A stretch of 64,000 nt of DNA. Source: Margaritispora aquatica. Lineage: Eukaryota > Ascomycota > Leotiomycetes > Helotiales > Discinellaceae. Of this stretch, positions 50,681-61,502 are shown piece after piece (positions within the stretch are counted from its first letter, which is position 1; every line of letters begins with the position of its first letter). A model generated the notes under the pieces. The model had not been told where the DNA came from. It saw nothing but the letters and a program-made list of their open reading frames with translations, and searched no databases. The translations under genes and the position numbers were made by a program. The stretch lies in assembly GCA_007644065.1 (NCBI GenBank), contig VJWN01000006.1, forward strand, positions 1,821,330 through 1,885,329. Reading direction: 5' to 3'.

Positions 50681-51954
50681 ATGGCCGGTGCATTAGCCAT
50701 GAATGGCTCAAACGGGTCGAAGGAGTACGAAGCAGGAGAGGGCAAGGTGCACCATTCGGACAACATTGTCGCTACTGACAGTCTTGATTCACCACGATCA
50801 AAACCGACATTTGGACAGAAGACCAAGAGGCACTGCGCTAAATGGTGGTGGCTTCACTTGATTATCTTCTGCGCAATTTTCTTGATCATTGCGCTTCCAC
50901 TGTATGTAGCTCCAGACCCGTGGCCTTATATATTCTAACCAAATCTTAGTGTCTTTGTTGGATTCCCACATATTGCTCAAAAGGGTGTCGATGATTCGAG
51001 GCTTGAAGTAACCGAGATGCAATATATGGAACCAACCCCGGATTCTATGCGAGTGACATTGAAAGCCATTCTCCATAACCCGACCATGTTCACACCAACA
51101 CTGGATGCTTTCAACGCTGATTTGCATCTCATCACCAACCGCACGTACAACGAAGTTGCGATGGTCTCGCTCCCAATGCCAAGTATCCATGTTCTCAAGC
51201 CAACTTCAAACGCGACTGTTGACGGAAAGGTTGCTCAGATCTTGAACTCAGCTGAGTTGGCCAAGTTTGCTACGGACGTTATTTCAAACGAAAATGTCAC
51301 CACAACCTTGGTTGGCAAGACTAAGCTTCACCTAGGAGGGATGCCAGTTTTGACTGTCAATTACAACGCGACGACAACGTACAAAGGTATGTCCTTCTGA
51401 TTGGAGCTTGCGTGTTGAAACTAATCATTGTAGGTCTCAATGGTCTCAAGGGCTTCAACACCACTGGCTTAAGATTGAACCTTACTGCACCTGCTGGATC
51501 ACCAAACCTGAAAGGGTTTGCGTTTGTCCCCAACCCTTCTGTCATCACTGTTGCAATGGTAAGCCGTCTAGCCTGCTCCTCACCATAACCAAGCTGACGA
51601 TTAAGGGCAATGTAACACTCTCCCTTTCAACCGCAAAAATGGGCGTTGTCGGTAACGCAACTATCGAGAACTTCACGCTTGTTCCTGGAAACAACTCTCT
51701 GCCCATGGTTGCAATTGTTGATCAGCCCAAGATCATCAGCAGCTTGGACGCAAAGGGATTCGTGAATATGACAATCACTGGCATCAGCTCTGTGTATAAT
51801 GGCCAACATTTGACTTATTATGTGAGTTGCCGTCCAAATATCAACAACTGGAGGCTATGGTATTAATACTTTTCAGGAAACGGCACTCAAGAGCAACGTC
51901 CTGTATTTGCAGATGAACGTTGCGCAGATCCTCCAAGATAGCTCTCATGCATGA
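50681..51954 (+). CDS. DUF3712 (LEA-like) single-pass membrane protein
   Basis: Exons 50681-50901, 50950-51386, 51434-51558, 51607-51822 and 51877-51954 give 358 residues. A polar cytosolic N-terminus of about 55 residues precedes one transmembrane helix (WWWLHLIIFCAIFLIIALPL). A non-cytosolic beta-rich region follows with the pattern of fungal DUF3712 proteins: repeated short strands, LEVTEMQYMEPTPDSMRVTL, F..DVISNENVTTTLVG and GLNGLKGFNTTGL. It has several N-glycosylation sites. Members are abundant in filamentous ascomycetes, sit in the plasma membrane or vacuole, and have no assigned function; the fold is related to LEA-14 or tubular lipid-binding sandwiches. Five exons all join in phase. 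Confidence 0.85.
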
Positions 51955-52698
51955 GCTCCCACAATTGGATTTTGTATTTGGGCTTCTTTTTTTGAGAGTG
52001 GGAATTGGAATTTACGCTGGCATGGATTGGCAGAGGGCGTGGGAATGACAATGCTGGGCAGGTCAGTGATGAAAATATAGTACTTAATACAATGATACCC
52101 ATTTGACGACATCTTCTCATGGAAGAATTGCAGCAATCCTTGTGCTCTCAGTTCTTCAAATTTTACTTTGCGCCAAGGAGAATTGCCATGAGACACAGAC
52201 GTCATCGAGTCAGTGCAGTCGACTCAACGTCTCTTGAATCCATGTGGAGGCGAGACAGGGGTTATGAAGGAGAACAGCACATGCAACATTCAGATTCACC
52301 TCGGGAATGTGTGGGACGGATCTACCCCGCCACCGCCATGCTTGGTGGCTTTACCCACTACATCCCTTCCACATACCTTGGGAGTATATAACGCTTTGCA
52401 CAGTGTGCATGCTTTGATGTTAGCAATGCTCGTCACATCCAAGTCTTCAACTTTCGCTTTGATCACTTGGTTCAGCGCGTAAGAACTGGACACTCTCTCC
52501 CGTCTCTAGCAAATCATTTATACAGTGCTCCCCCTCAATCACGATGGATGGGTAGTCATGGTATGCTACATTCATGTCACATCCATTAATGAGATTTAGC
52601 CGTGCGTTATTTTGATCCTTCTTTCAAATATCTACAATTCCAGAGAAACTTGATGTTCAATCATAACTCAACTCGCCTTAGATTCTGTTCATGAAGAT
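51955..52698. other. Intergenic, convergent 3' ends
   Basis: Spacer between the DUF3712 gene and the pectin methylesterase. Nothing recognised. Confidence 0.5.
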
Positions 52699-54165
52699 CT
52701 ACAAATAAGAGGTATCAACCCACCACTCTCCTTTATAATTCGCCCCAAGTACAGACTCAATCTTAATTGCAGAACTCAGTTGCTGACTGAAAGATGCTCT
52801 TGGGCCTTCCTCTAACACACTGCCCGGTCCATTGTTGTTATACTCCGCGAGCGTTGCATAGTCCGTGTTTGGTGTCGCTGTGTTCCAGATTCTCCAACCT
52901 GCCGGATCAACAATTGCACTGAGATATGTGTTCTGGAATACCACCCTTGCGTACGCCTTCCACGGTCGGCCAAGGTAGTTGGTAGCAGCCGATATGCTAG
53001 AGTTGATACCCGCCACGTTAGAGTTGTTGATTACAAACCAAGATGGGTTGGACGATGAATCCCGCCCGGATGCAGTGATGGAGCCCGTGGCAATTGTGCG
53101 GATGTCCACCTTCTCGAACCAAGCGAGGGCTGAGTTGCCATAAATAAAATCTACTGCGCCGACAATGAGGCATTTGGCGTATAGCTGTGCCCCCGTGCGT
53201 GTGAGGATGGTGTCTTGGTAACCGAGAAACTGAACGCCATAGTAGCCCTGATTCCCAACATAGGCTGAGATGGCTAGATTTTGGCCGTCGGTGGCGATGT
53301 GGCCAAAGGTATTGGCGATGTTGAGATTGTAGAACTTGGTGTTCTGGCTCCAGTTTCTGATTGTGGCTGTCGCGTCATTGCTGCTCACATCTTTCAGCGC
53401 GAGATTGTATGATATGGTTGCTGTGTTGGCGCCGTATGAGCTGCAATCTGTTGTGTATCCTTGCACTGTGAGGTTTGATTTGAGCAAAGGAATATAGACT
53501 TGCTCGACGTATGTGCCAGGACGAATGAAGATGGTTTGTGGAGTAGTAGAGGTTGTTGAGAGAACGTTGACTCCAGACTGCATGGTCTTGTAGGAACCAG
53601 AGACTGGGTTGGCGCTATTGTCAATGACAATGCTGCCAGAAGACGCTGCAGTGCGAACACATCCTGATGCAGAGGAAGTCTTCGTTGAAGAGGTGCTAGA
53701 GGATTTGGCACTTGAGGAGGTCGTCGAAGACTTGGTTGAAGTTGATGCGGTCGAAGTCTTGACACTCGAGGTCAGTGTACTTGACGCAGTCGTGGATTTG
53801 ACGCTCGATGTCGTGGTTATCTTCACGCTGGATGTGCTCGTCGTCTTGACAGTTCCAGAAGTCGTTGGGAAGGCGCAAGAGCATCCACTTGAGAGCTTGG
53901 AGGTACTCGATTTGCATGCAGTTGCCCAGGTTGGAAGAGATGTCGTTGCGGTGTATACTGTCTTGGTGTATGTGAGACAGAACGCACTGAATGACGCAGA
54001 TGCTGACATCAATCCACTCTATAGCAGCGTTAGAAATGCCAGCAAGAATTGATGGGAAGATCTTACCATGCAGACATCAGTATTACATGAGGCTGCCCGT
54101 CGCTCAATCTGAGGCCCTGCAGCAGCAAAGCTGGCAAGCGACAGGATTAGGAATGAAGAGCGCAT
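52699..54165 (-). CDS. Secreted pectin methylesterase (CE8) with N-terminal Cys-rich module
   Basis: Exons 54165-54067 and 54018-52699 give 472 residues. The signal peptide is FLILSLASFAAAG. The next 70 residues hold regularly spaced cysteines (CNTDVC, FCLTYTK, TACKS, GCSCAF). A Ser/Thr/Lys linker of about 50 residues follows. The CE8 beta-helix then carries all expected motifs: GYQDTIL, VDFIYGNSALAWFE (the two catalytic Asp), and YLGRPWKAYARVVF. The enzyme removes methyl groups from homogalacturonan, which opens it to polygalacturonases and lyases. Most fungal CE8 enzymes lack the extra N-terminal module; its Cys spacing resembles small secreted fungal domains that may bind the wall or substrate. 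It belongs with the RG-I genes at 36-46 kb as part of pectin breakdown. Confidence 0.92.
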
Positions 54166-54658
54166 ATTGGATTCCTGGATATAAGCTCTAACAAGAATAG
54201 CACATGGCACTTCCTTGTGGACTTCTTCATCATACTTATGGAATTGAGAACCTCACGTGTCTCTATTTTCCACAGTTACCAGAATGGAATAATTTCACTT
54301 TAATCTATCTGCCGCACACTTCTCCAGCTCTAGGCGGAAAATTATCAGAAACAAGTAGCAAGTACCTGTTCAGGAATTGATTAATCCAACTTCCCCGTGA
54401 TGGCAATTGAAGCCACCATGGGTTTACCACGGTTCCACCAATGGTTTTTCGGAAGAAACTGGCTAAATACATTTGCCGGCCTTGAAACGATCCAATGAAC
54501 AAAATCCCTTGTCGTGTTTTTTGAAAGCCGACACTATCACGTTTAAAGGTATTTTATTATAGTTATTTAGGGAAAAAATTTACATAATAGTGTCTTATCG
54601 TTTTTGATTTAAAAAACCTCTTTATATATTCTATAGTTTTAAATCATCTATATCTATT
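54166..54658. other. Intergenic, AT-rich at its right end
   Basis: PME promoter and a TpA-rich tract (54535-54660) that looks RIP-mutated. No gene. Confidence 0.5.
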
Positions 54659-57280
54659 TCAACCTATGCTATACTCCAAAGGATCTAAAATTGCATCCAA
54701 ACGCGACTTCATCCAGGCCTCATGCGTAAGAACGTTCGATTTTGATGGCGTGAAATGATTACCTGCCCCGTAATTCATCGTTTCGAGATAAGAGTTGAGT
54801 AGATATTTGAGATCTGTGAACGAAAACCTAGGTAGAGAATGTAGATCGGTGGTCGTTGCTTGGAGTGCCCGTGTAGAGGCTCCGTATGTGGAACTCAAAT
54901 GGCGTGGGGTAGCTGTCCCGTACCTTCCTGTACTTCCTCCTCCATTGCCTCCTCCATTTCCTCTTCCCATACCCCCAAACCCTACATCCCCCCGAGGAAC
55001 AGAACCACCCGGACCCTGCCCATCCTCTCCATCACCCCCTTCGCCGTCATCGCCGTTGCCAGTAGCTTCCGTACCATCTTCAACAAAAGCTGCTTTTCTG
55101 TTCTCCGGCAGAAAAAATGGGCTACTCTTCCAGTAGTGGCCTTTCCCACATTTTTGGCCATCCCTGTCAGTACAGAGGTGCTTGTAAGCGTCGCGTCGAG
55201 CTTCAGCAGTCATATCTTTGAAGTGTTTGGCGATATGGTCCGTACTACTGCGGCTATCTCTGCCGCCATCCTCGCCAACGAATTCAGTATCGCAGTAGAC
55301 GCAGCGCTCATGACCCCCATCTGGAATCACAAACTTGTTCATCTGTACCCACCGCTTAAAAAATGGATCTGACGGATCAGTCACCCGATGTAGCCCCCTA
55401 TAATGCTGAGATATAGCATCTGAAGAAACTGCAACAAAGGTGCAATTTTCGAAGAAACAGGCCCAAAAGAAGCGAGGCAAGTGTGTATTATAGTGTCTTT
55501 TCCACTTGCGCGGTTCTTTGAACTCCTGATCACATAGGTCACAGTCGAATCTTTTGGTCGTCTGACTTGGAGATGCGGAAGTAAAACTCTTAGGTGGTGC
55601 TGAGTTGATGCTTTGTTGTGGCGAGTTCTGCCTCGGGCGTTTCCCGGGAGGGGGTGTTCCATTCTGTGACTTCGGTCTTCGTTTTCTACCTGGAGGGTGG
55701 TTTGCGCTGATTCTTCCGTTCGGGCGAGACAGTGACGGTGGTGAATGTGCGTCCAGGATAGGTTCATTAGCATTTCTTTCCTCGGGAATCTCAGACTTCA
55801 AATGCCAATCAGCTTTAACATAAACCTGGTCAATCCAATCCACAATCAATGCTACCTTAGCCACTCCATAGTAGGAAATCTCCTTCAAAAGATTTTCTTT
55901 CACCTTTGGGGGCCTGGCTTTTCCATGGGCATGGTTTTGATAGAATTTGATGATTGCATCCCTTACTTGGATCTCCAGGAAACCTCCAGGGCCTAAGTGG
56001 TCTTTGCACAGAACTTCGATGAGCTCGAACAATTTGCCTGACAATGCAGAGTCTCCCAGTACACGCTTTTCAGATGTAGAGGAGCTTGCTGAGGAGACTG
56101 AGCCTGCATAGCTGGAATTTCCGCGATGCTGTGTCCGAGATAGAGCAGTGTTTGAGCGTCTCGATCTCGCAGATTGAGTCCCTCCTTCCACCTCAGTATT
56201 GTCTTTCGAGGATTCCAGTCTAGGAGGTTGAAGCGGCCCGCGTGTTGATGGCTGGTAATGGTTTGCAGACGGGTCTAGCTCAGAGTTCTGCCATGCAAGA
56301 ACACGGTTAGGTGCAGTCCGAGAATTGTGCTGTTGGAAAGGAAGTGGATGGAAGACTGGAGCATCGGCTCACTCGGCCACGGCAACTTCCACGCCGTTTA
56401 TCCCCTCGTATCTCATCTACCTTCTGTCGGCAGATAAAGGGTTCAACGGCCAGAGTCATGTCGCTTGACAGTGGGTCGCTTGGGCTGACGTATCTCGAGG
56501 TGAGACGCTGCCCCACCAGAAAGAAGTTGTGTTGCAACTTACCAGTGTTTCTTTGGCTTGGACTTGGTTGCCGTCCAACAAGACTAGCTGTGTGGACTCT
56601 CTGTCGAAACTAGTTACTGGTTGTATGGACTCCCTGTCAAAACTAGTTTCGATTGTCGTTCGCATACTCTGTGGAGGAGTTGTGGTCGGTGTCGGTGGTA
56701 GGTTAGGGTCGATGTTCTCGTCAATGGCCGTGTTATTCATAGCTTTCGTCTGATCCAAAGCCGCGCACGTAAGAGCCATGTGCGACATTACTTCAAAATC
56801 GCCGGGCATTGCACTCAAGTTCAAGGCACGTGTGGTTGTTGAAATTTCCGGCGTGGGCGATACCTTATGTTGTGAGAGTGTATCTCGAGTTGTCGAGGTT
56901 GAGCGGGTGTGTTGAGGTCGAGTCGGGGCGACTGTGTAGCCCTGACGCGAGTGACTTGCTCCAGATTTTTGTGGAGCTAAGTTGGCAGATGTAGTTTGCA
57001 CAGGCACATGGACAGGGACTCCGCCTGGATAGTCGGGACCGACGTTGTGGGAAGAATCGCAGTCGTTGAACTCGTTGTCGATCTGCGGTAGGTATTGATT
57101 TTTGCCCCTGGAGGGTCTTGTAAGGTGAGCTGTGGCTGAACCCCAGTCCATTTCAACTCCGTAGTCGTTTTTTTCTTCATCTGCGAAGCCGGGAAGAGAG
57201 TTGTAGGCCATGGAGATCTTACCAGCTTTCCAATATGCTAGATTCATGTCCATTTCTCGTTGAGTAAATAGGTAGTTCAT
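54659..57280 (-). CDS. Zinc-finger (C2H2-like) protein, putative transcription factor
   Basis: Exons 57280-56543 and 56287-54659 join in phase (GTAAGT donor at 56542, acceptor GGCAG at 56288) for 788 residues. The N-terminal half is polar and Ser/Thr/Pro-rich. Two short repeats, SFDRES, sit just before the intron. The second half has a basic region with GRKRRPK, probably a nuclear signal. A zinc-finger block follows at about residues 460-520: FDCDLCDQEFKEPRKWKRH, then CFFENC and ISQHYRGLH, and a later RCVYCDTEF. After it come a Gly/Asp low-complexity stretch and a C-terminal helix region. The finger suits DNA binding in the nucleus. The 255-bp intron is long for this genome and could hide another exon. 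The first usable ATG is 57280, as a stop lies in frame upstream. Confidence 0.7.
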
Positions 57281-58109
57281 GAAGCTATCAACTGTGGTGC
57301 AGCTTCTGGCAGCAAAGGAGACCGCAGGAAGAAGGTCAGGCAGTTGATAAATGGACAATCGTTGATATCTGGCTCAGAAATATATTGTGATGCAGTTCAA
57401 ACCCATATGTGCCAGCCAACGGAAATCTTGAGGAGTTGCTGACCAAAATGCGCTCGTGAGTATGGGGATGGGAATGGGGATGGGGACAATTTTAAGCGAA
57501 TATCTAAGGGGATGGGGACTGAAGCGAGCAGAGCAACCAGGAGCAACCAAGAGGTCCTAGAGATATTATCAGAAGTAAAATGAAAATAAAATCAAGTCAG
57601 AGAGTATAGCAGCATGAATGCAGACCATTCTACCTTCTGGCTTCCATTGCTTGTGGCAGCGCCAAACCGGTGAAATTGGACGCTCAAAACCGTCCCCATG
57701 AACGTCAACAACATCCCCATCCCATTCCCATCCCCATAATACGTCACGCAAACAGATGTCGATAATGACGCATTTTGGAAAGATGGGATACTCTCCATTG
57801 CATCAAGTCTCTTTATCAACCAAACACCCGAACAACAATTCAGGCGAGCCCCAAAGACCTGCGTCAACCGCACCAAGTTGAAAGATACTGCTTGAAGCAG
57901 AGATCCCATCGAAAGAACCTCTGTAACGTTCCAGAGTAAGACGACTACTTTCAACAGTCAAACACCCTTCGAACGACTTATGTTGAACGCTCTGGATACC
58001 TAGCAACCCTTTCTCATTCTAGCCTTCGGTCCACAAGCAAGAGCCGAGCTCTGCAACTGTGCTTCACTTCGACGGCAAAATCCCAGTCCATAGCAGAGGC
58101 AACCTTGGA
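57281..58109. other. Intergenic with GGGGAT inverted repeat
   Basis: Promoter of the zinc-finger gene. Contains the G-rich inverted repeat listed separately. Open frames here are partly built from that repeat. Confidence 0.5.
57461..57738. repeat. Inverted G-rich repeat, arms about 25 bp, 220-bp spacer
   Basis: The left arm 57461-57487 reads TATGGGGATGGGAATGGGGA and onward. The right arm 57711-57738 is its reverse complement with one G fewer. Both arms contain four or more G runs, so each strand has quadruplex potential. Confidence 0.8.
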
Positions 58110-58377
58110 ATGTGTGTCATCCAGCAAACTCGATGGGCATGCGGCCATGTAACTTTGAAGGTTGTCTTTTGTGAACATGCCCAGAGGGCCGTCAATGGCC
58201 AGATACAATGTCCGTTACCTGGGTCGCGCAGTGACAAAATAAGTTCAAGGAACTGCGCAAACTGCGAGAGTCTAAATATTGGAGTCAGAGCGTAAGTAAA
58301 GTATGTCAAAGACAGTATAACTTATACTGACATAAAACAGCGCTTTGGGACGCAGCAGACGATACTTACGCAATTAA
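58110..58377 (+). CDS. Small Cys/His-rich protein
   Basis: Exons 58110-58291 and 58341-58377 (GTAAGT donor, AAAACAG acceptor) give 72 residues. The start MCVIQQTRWACGH, then FCEHA, and later CANCES give six cysteines and two histidines, as in small zinc-binding proteins. Fungi have many short proteins that begin MC followed by a CGH motif; their function is unknown. There is no signal peptide, so it is probably cytosolic. The clean intron supports a real gene, but length and lack of homology evidence limit confidence. Confidence 0.45.
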
Positions 58378-60264
58378 TGTTTGATGATACGATGAGATAT
58401 CAGGAGATGGCAACGATAACCTGATATTGAATGCAGGGTACATGGGTGGTATATTTGGACATATGTGGCGCTGTTGATGCATATGGTTGATAATGTGGAT
58501 GGATATTGCTGGTTTTGATGTGGTTCGCGAGAACGGTGCATGAACTTGGTCTGTTGGAACGGGTATCGATGATGTCCCGTTTCCTCAAGATTACTGTTCT
58601 TTGGACACTGCTGAATATTTTTGCTGTTGGACGGCTTTCATTTCGAACGAGAATTGTGTTTTGATGTTGGGAGTGTATTGCGTGGTCAAGGTCCGGACTC
58701 TTTCACATTGCTCCTTGATCCGATATTTGACGAAAAATAAATCTGCCGGGAGCCTTGTCGAACAGGAACAGGAACAGGATCAATCTTCTAAGAGAACTGT
58801 TATTTCATTAGTGTTTTGGTTCAAGCAGGAGGGACTTGGTATTTGCGCTTACTCCTTACGGTTGCTTTTGATACTAATTCTACGCAACTTGAATTTGAAA
58901 TCTTTCCGTCTCTTGGGTGTGAAGAATATCGATTTCTTTCATCATAATCTTTCATAGAACCCTTTCTCCAAGGCTTCCGAGCGCAGGCTATTGAGTGCAG
59001 GTACGGTCCGGCCTATTCACTGCTTGATATTTTATTCTGTCAGCCAAAATATCAAACGCAGCTCTGAGGGTACTGGCACGAGAAACAAAACGAGAACATA
59101 CCCGATCATATCCCAAAATTCCCTCTCCAATTCTGATGCAAAGTAACGACTGAATATTCTCTACGGAAGAGAACTTCTGTGACTGGATGCATTGATGCCC
59201 AAGGCTGAGCATACTCATCACATAACCCGAGTTATGAGAAGCGTGCAGATGTGCCAACTTCGTACAAATACTGCCCCCTTCCCCACTCGAGGCTTGGACA
59301 GTTTTACATTTTCAAAGAACAAATTTCGAAATAACAACCCAAAACTAATTCGAAGTATCGAAATATTAGGGACAACTAGTAAAAAGACACGAGGCTGGTC
59401 ATCGTTTGCCTTCTAGGCTTCCGGACATGGGTAACACTCCGTAGTACCGTTGACACTGCCGTAATACCGTTAATAGGTTTAATAAATCGAAAATTATCTA
59501 ATAACTTCCGGATTTGTAGATATTCTTTATGCTTTTATACGAGATTATATACTATAGGCTCTGATCTTAGTACTTATATAGAGCTCTTTACTACTATAGA
59601 AGCTCTACAGACCTTTTAATACTATCTTTACAAACCACTGCTTCCTCACGTGATTCACCCCTCTTTATCTCACATCACCTCTCGAAAAACCAGACAGAAA
59701 ATCTCTTCAGGAATTTGGTCTAATATGGTCATAAAGTAGAGATATAATACTTCTAGTACATCTGGATTCAAATCATTTCGAGGGGATATGCTGCAACGAC
59801 ACTAAGAGCGTAGGGCTTTGCGAGTATGGGAGCAAGCTAAGGCTGATTCTATTCTACCTAATAGGTCGTATGACGAAGAATACAAGAAACATAAGGAGGA
59901 GAGGCTCTGCTCCGACTCTGCTCCGTCTCATATATCACACCCCTGAACTAGTCCCAAAGAAACACGAAGTGGCCTCCAAGGTACACGTAACCCCACGTGA
60001 TCCTATGAGCAAGCAACCATGGAAGCCGTTCCAGTTCTAGCTCTAATTCGGGGCCGATTCAGGGGAATTGGAGGGAGCAAAAAGTCGCAGTTAAGGGAAA
60101 TGTTCTGATTTAACAACTTATATTCCGAGTAATACTACTTTATAGTAAAAAAACCCACTAACGATATTTATAACGATAATTACTGTTACGCCATTTACTC
60201 AATTACAGGAAATATCGTTATCTTTCTGATCCAACTGGTACCTTTTACCACTTCTCCTCCACCC
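58378..60264. other. Gene-poor, partly RIP-like subtelomeric DNA
   Basis: No convincing gene. 59460-59640 and 60100-60230 are AT-rich with many TpA steps, separated by a normal-GC patch at about 59770-60090. CACGTGAT occurs at 59648 and 59995. It may be a decayed mobile element; I cannot name a family. Confidence 0.5.
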
Positions 60265-60894
60265 TTAAAATAAAGTTAAAACACCCATCGTTACAGCCAA
60301 TATGAACATTTGCGCTACTATGTCATCAAATCCGTTGTTCGTGCCCATGACTATACTGCTCCCCGCTGATGTAGGGTTGGTGGTAGATCTCGGGGCAGAC
60401 AAAGTTACACTTGCTGTGAAAGTTGTCTGCGTTGGAGGAGTAATCGGTGCGATGATTGTCTGGGTAGGGGAAGTGCTCGCTATGGAAACTGTTCGAGTCA
60501 GAGATGTGCTCTGTTCTTGCGATTTTCCTGAACTCGACGTCGCAAGTGTATCGGTAGGCCGAAGACTTTGTGTGGATTGTGTTGATTTGATTGTTGTTTT
60601 GACAACAGATGTAGGTGTATCCAATAGAGAAGTAAACGCATCAGGGCAGATCAACATAAGGCCCTCTGAGAATACTACTAAGTCGTATGCTCCACAACGG
60701 CCCCCAAAAACGCAGTTCGTCAGAGCGTAAGCAGCGGGTGACTTATCAGCACAGATACATGGTAAGTCCTTAACATTGCACGGAGTATTTGCAAGATAGG
60801 ATTCAACGCAAGGAGCTGCGCAGTCGGGAATCTTGAACAACTGTGCTGCTACAGAACTTAGGAGCGCTAAAAAGCCGAGAAAAACAATAGACAT
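60265..60894 (-). CDS. CFEM-domain protein with GPI-anchor signal
   Basis: Intronless, 209 residues. Signal peptide (FLGFLALLSSVAAQ), then a CFEM domain at about residues 22-85 with eight cysteines in the family spacing (IPDCAAPCVESYLANTPC, LPCICADK, NCVFGGRCG, LMLIC). A Ser/Thr-rich stalk of about 90 residues follows, then a small-residue cleavage site and a C-terminal hydrophobic tail (MFILAVTMGVLTLF), as expected for GPI anchoring. CFEM proteins at the cell surface bind haem and iron or act in host interaction and surface sensing. The Asp in ICAD is near the place used for haem binding in known members. It is the second gene from the telomere. Confidence 0.88.
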   Translation of the reverse strand: MSIVFLGFLALLSSVAAQLFKIPDCAAPCVESYLANTPCNVKDLPCICADKSPAAYALTNCVFGGRCGAYDLVVFSEGLMLICPDAFTSLLDTPTSVVKTTIKSTQSTQSLRPTDTLATSSSGKSQEQSTSLTRTVSIASTSPTQTIIAPITPPTQTTFTASVTLSAPRSTTNPTSAGSSIVMGTNNGFDDIVAQMFILAVTMGVLTLF

Positions 60895-61502
60895 AGTTGT
60901 ATGAGATCGAATATGTAACTGGACAGTGGATATGTTGGAATATCAACATCATGTTGGGACATCCGAGCACTTTATGTTTCCAACCTCTTAGTGACTACGG
61001 CGTCCTTTTCAAATCTTATGAGGTGTGGCGTCTATTCCGCCACCTAATATCTATATTAGGCAAGAACTGAAACTTTTTTTGATCTCGTGAGATATACCTG
61101 CCAATATTGTTTTGCTTTTATCGCCTCATCGCCCCAATATTCATTATAACAATCTTACAGTACCCAACCATCCTCTTCGCCAAGGATACAGAAATCGTAT
61201 ATGGTTGGCCAAGTTCATGAATTGTCTTTTTAGCGAAGCAAACAGGTATGCCAGCCAAGATATATTTATTTTGCTTCGCCACCACCTTTCCCAACATTCA
61301 CTAAATTACAAGCAAGATACAGCAGCCATTCTTCTTTGGACTCTTTGCAGTTGTCTAAGCTCCATCATACCTGAATGTCGACTAAGGATAAGTGTTTTTG
61401 ATTCTTCTTTTAGTACTCTTGGAGCACTTCACCTATTATCCACAATCAGTCGCAAAACCAACAAAGTATTTCCGTACCAAACAGTTCTTCGAATCCTCTA
61501 AG
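60895..61502. other. Intergenic, divergent promoter region
   Basis: Between the CFEM gene and the last gene. The frame at 61112-61501 has no motif. A leftward extension of the last gene lacks an ATG. Confidence 0.5.

Noticed and set aside
57592..58010. Minus-strand frames of 60-120 residues
   Set aside because: The longest begins with TTG and its coding pattern derives partly from the G-rich repeat.
58601..58957. 118-residue plus-strand frame
   Set aside because: No family resemblance, no intron or promoter signs; kept only as intergenic.
61112..61501. 129-residue frame before the last gene
   Set aside because: Runs out of frame with the real gene and has no motif.
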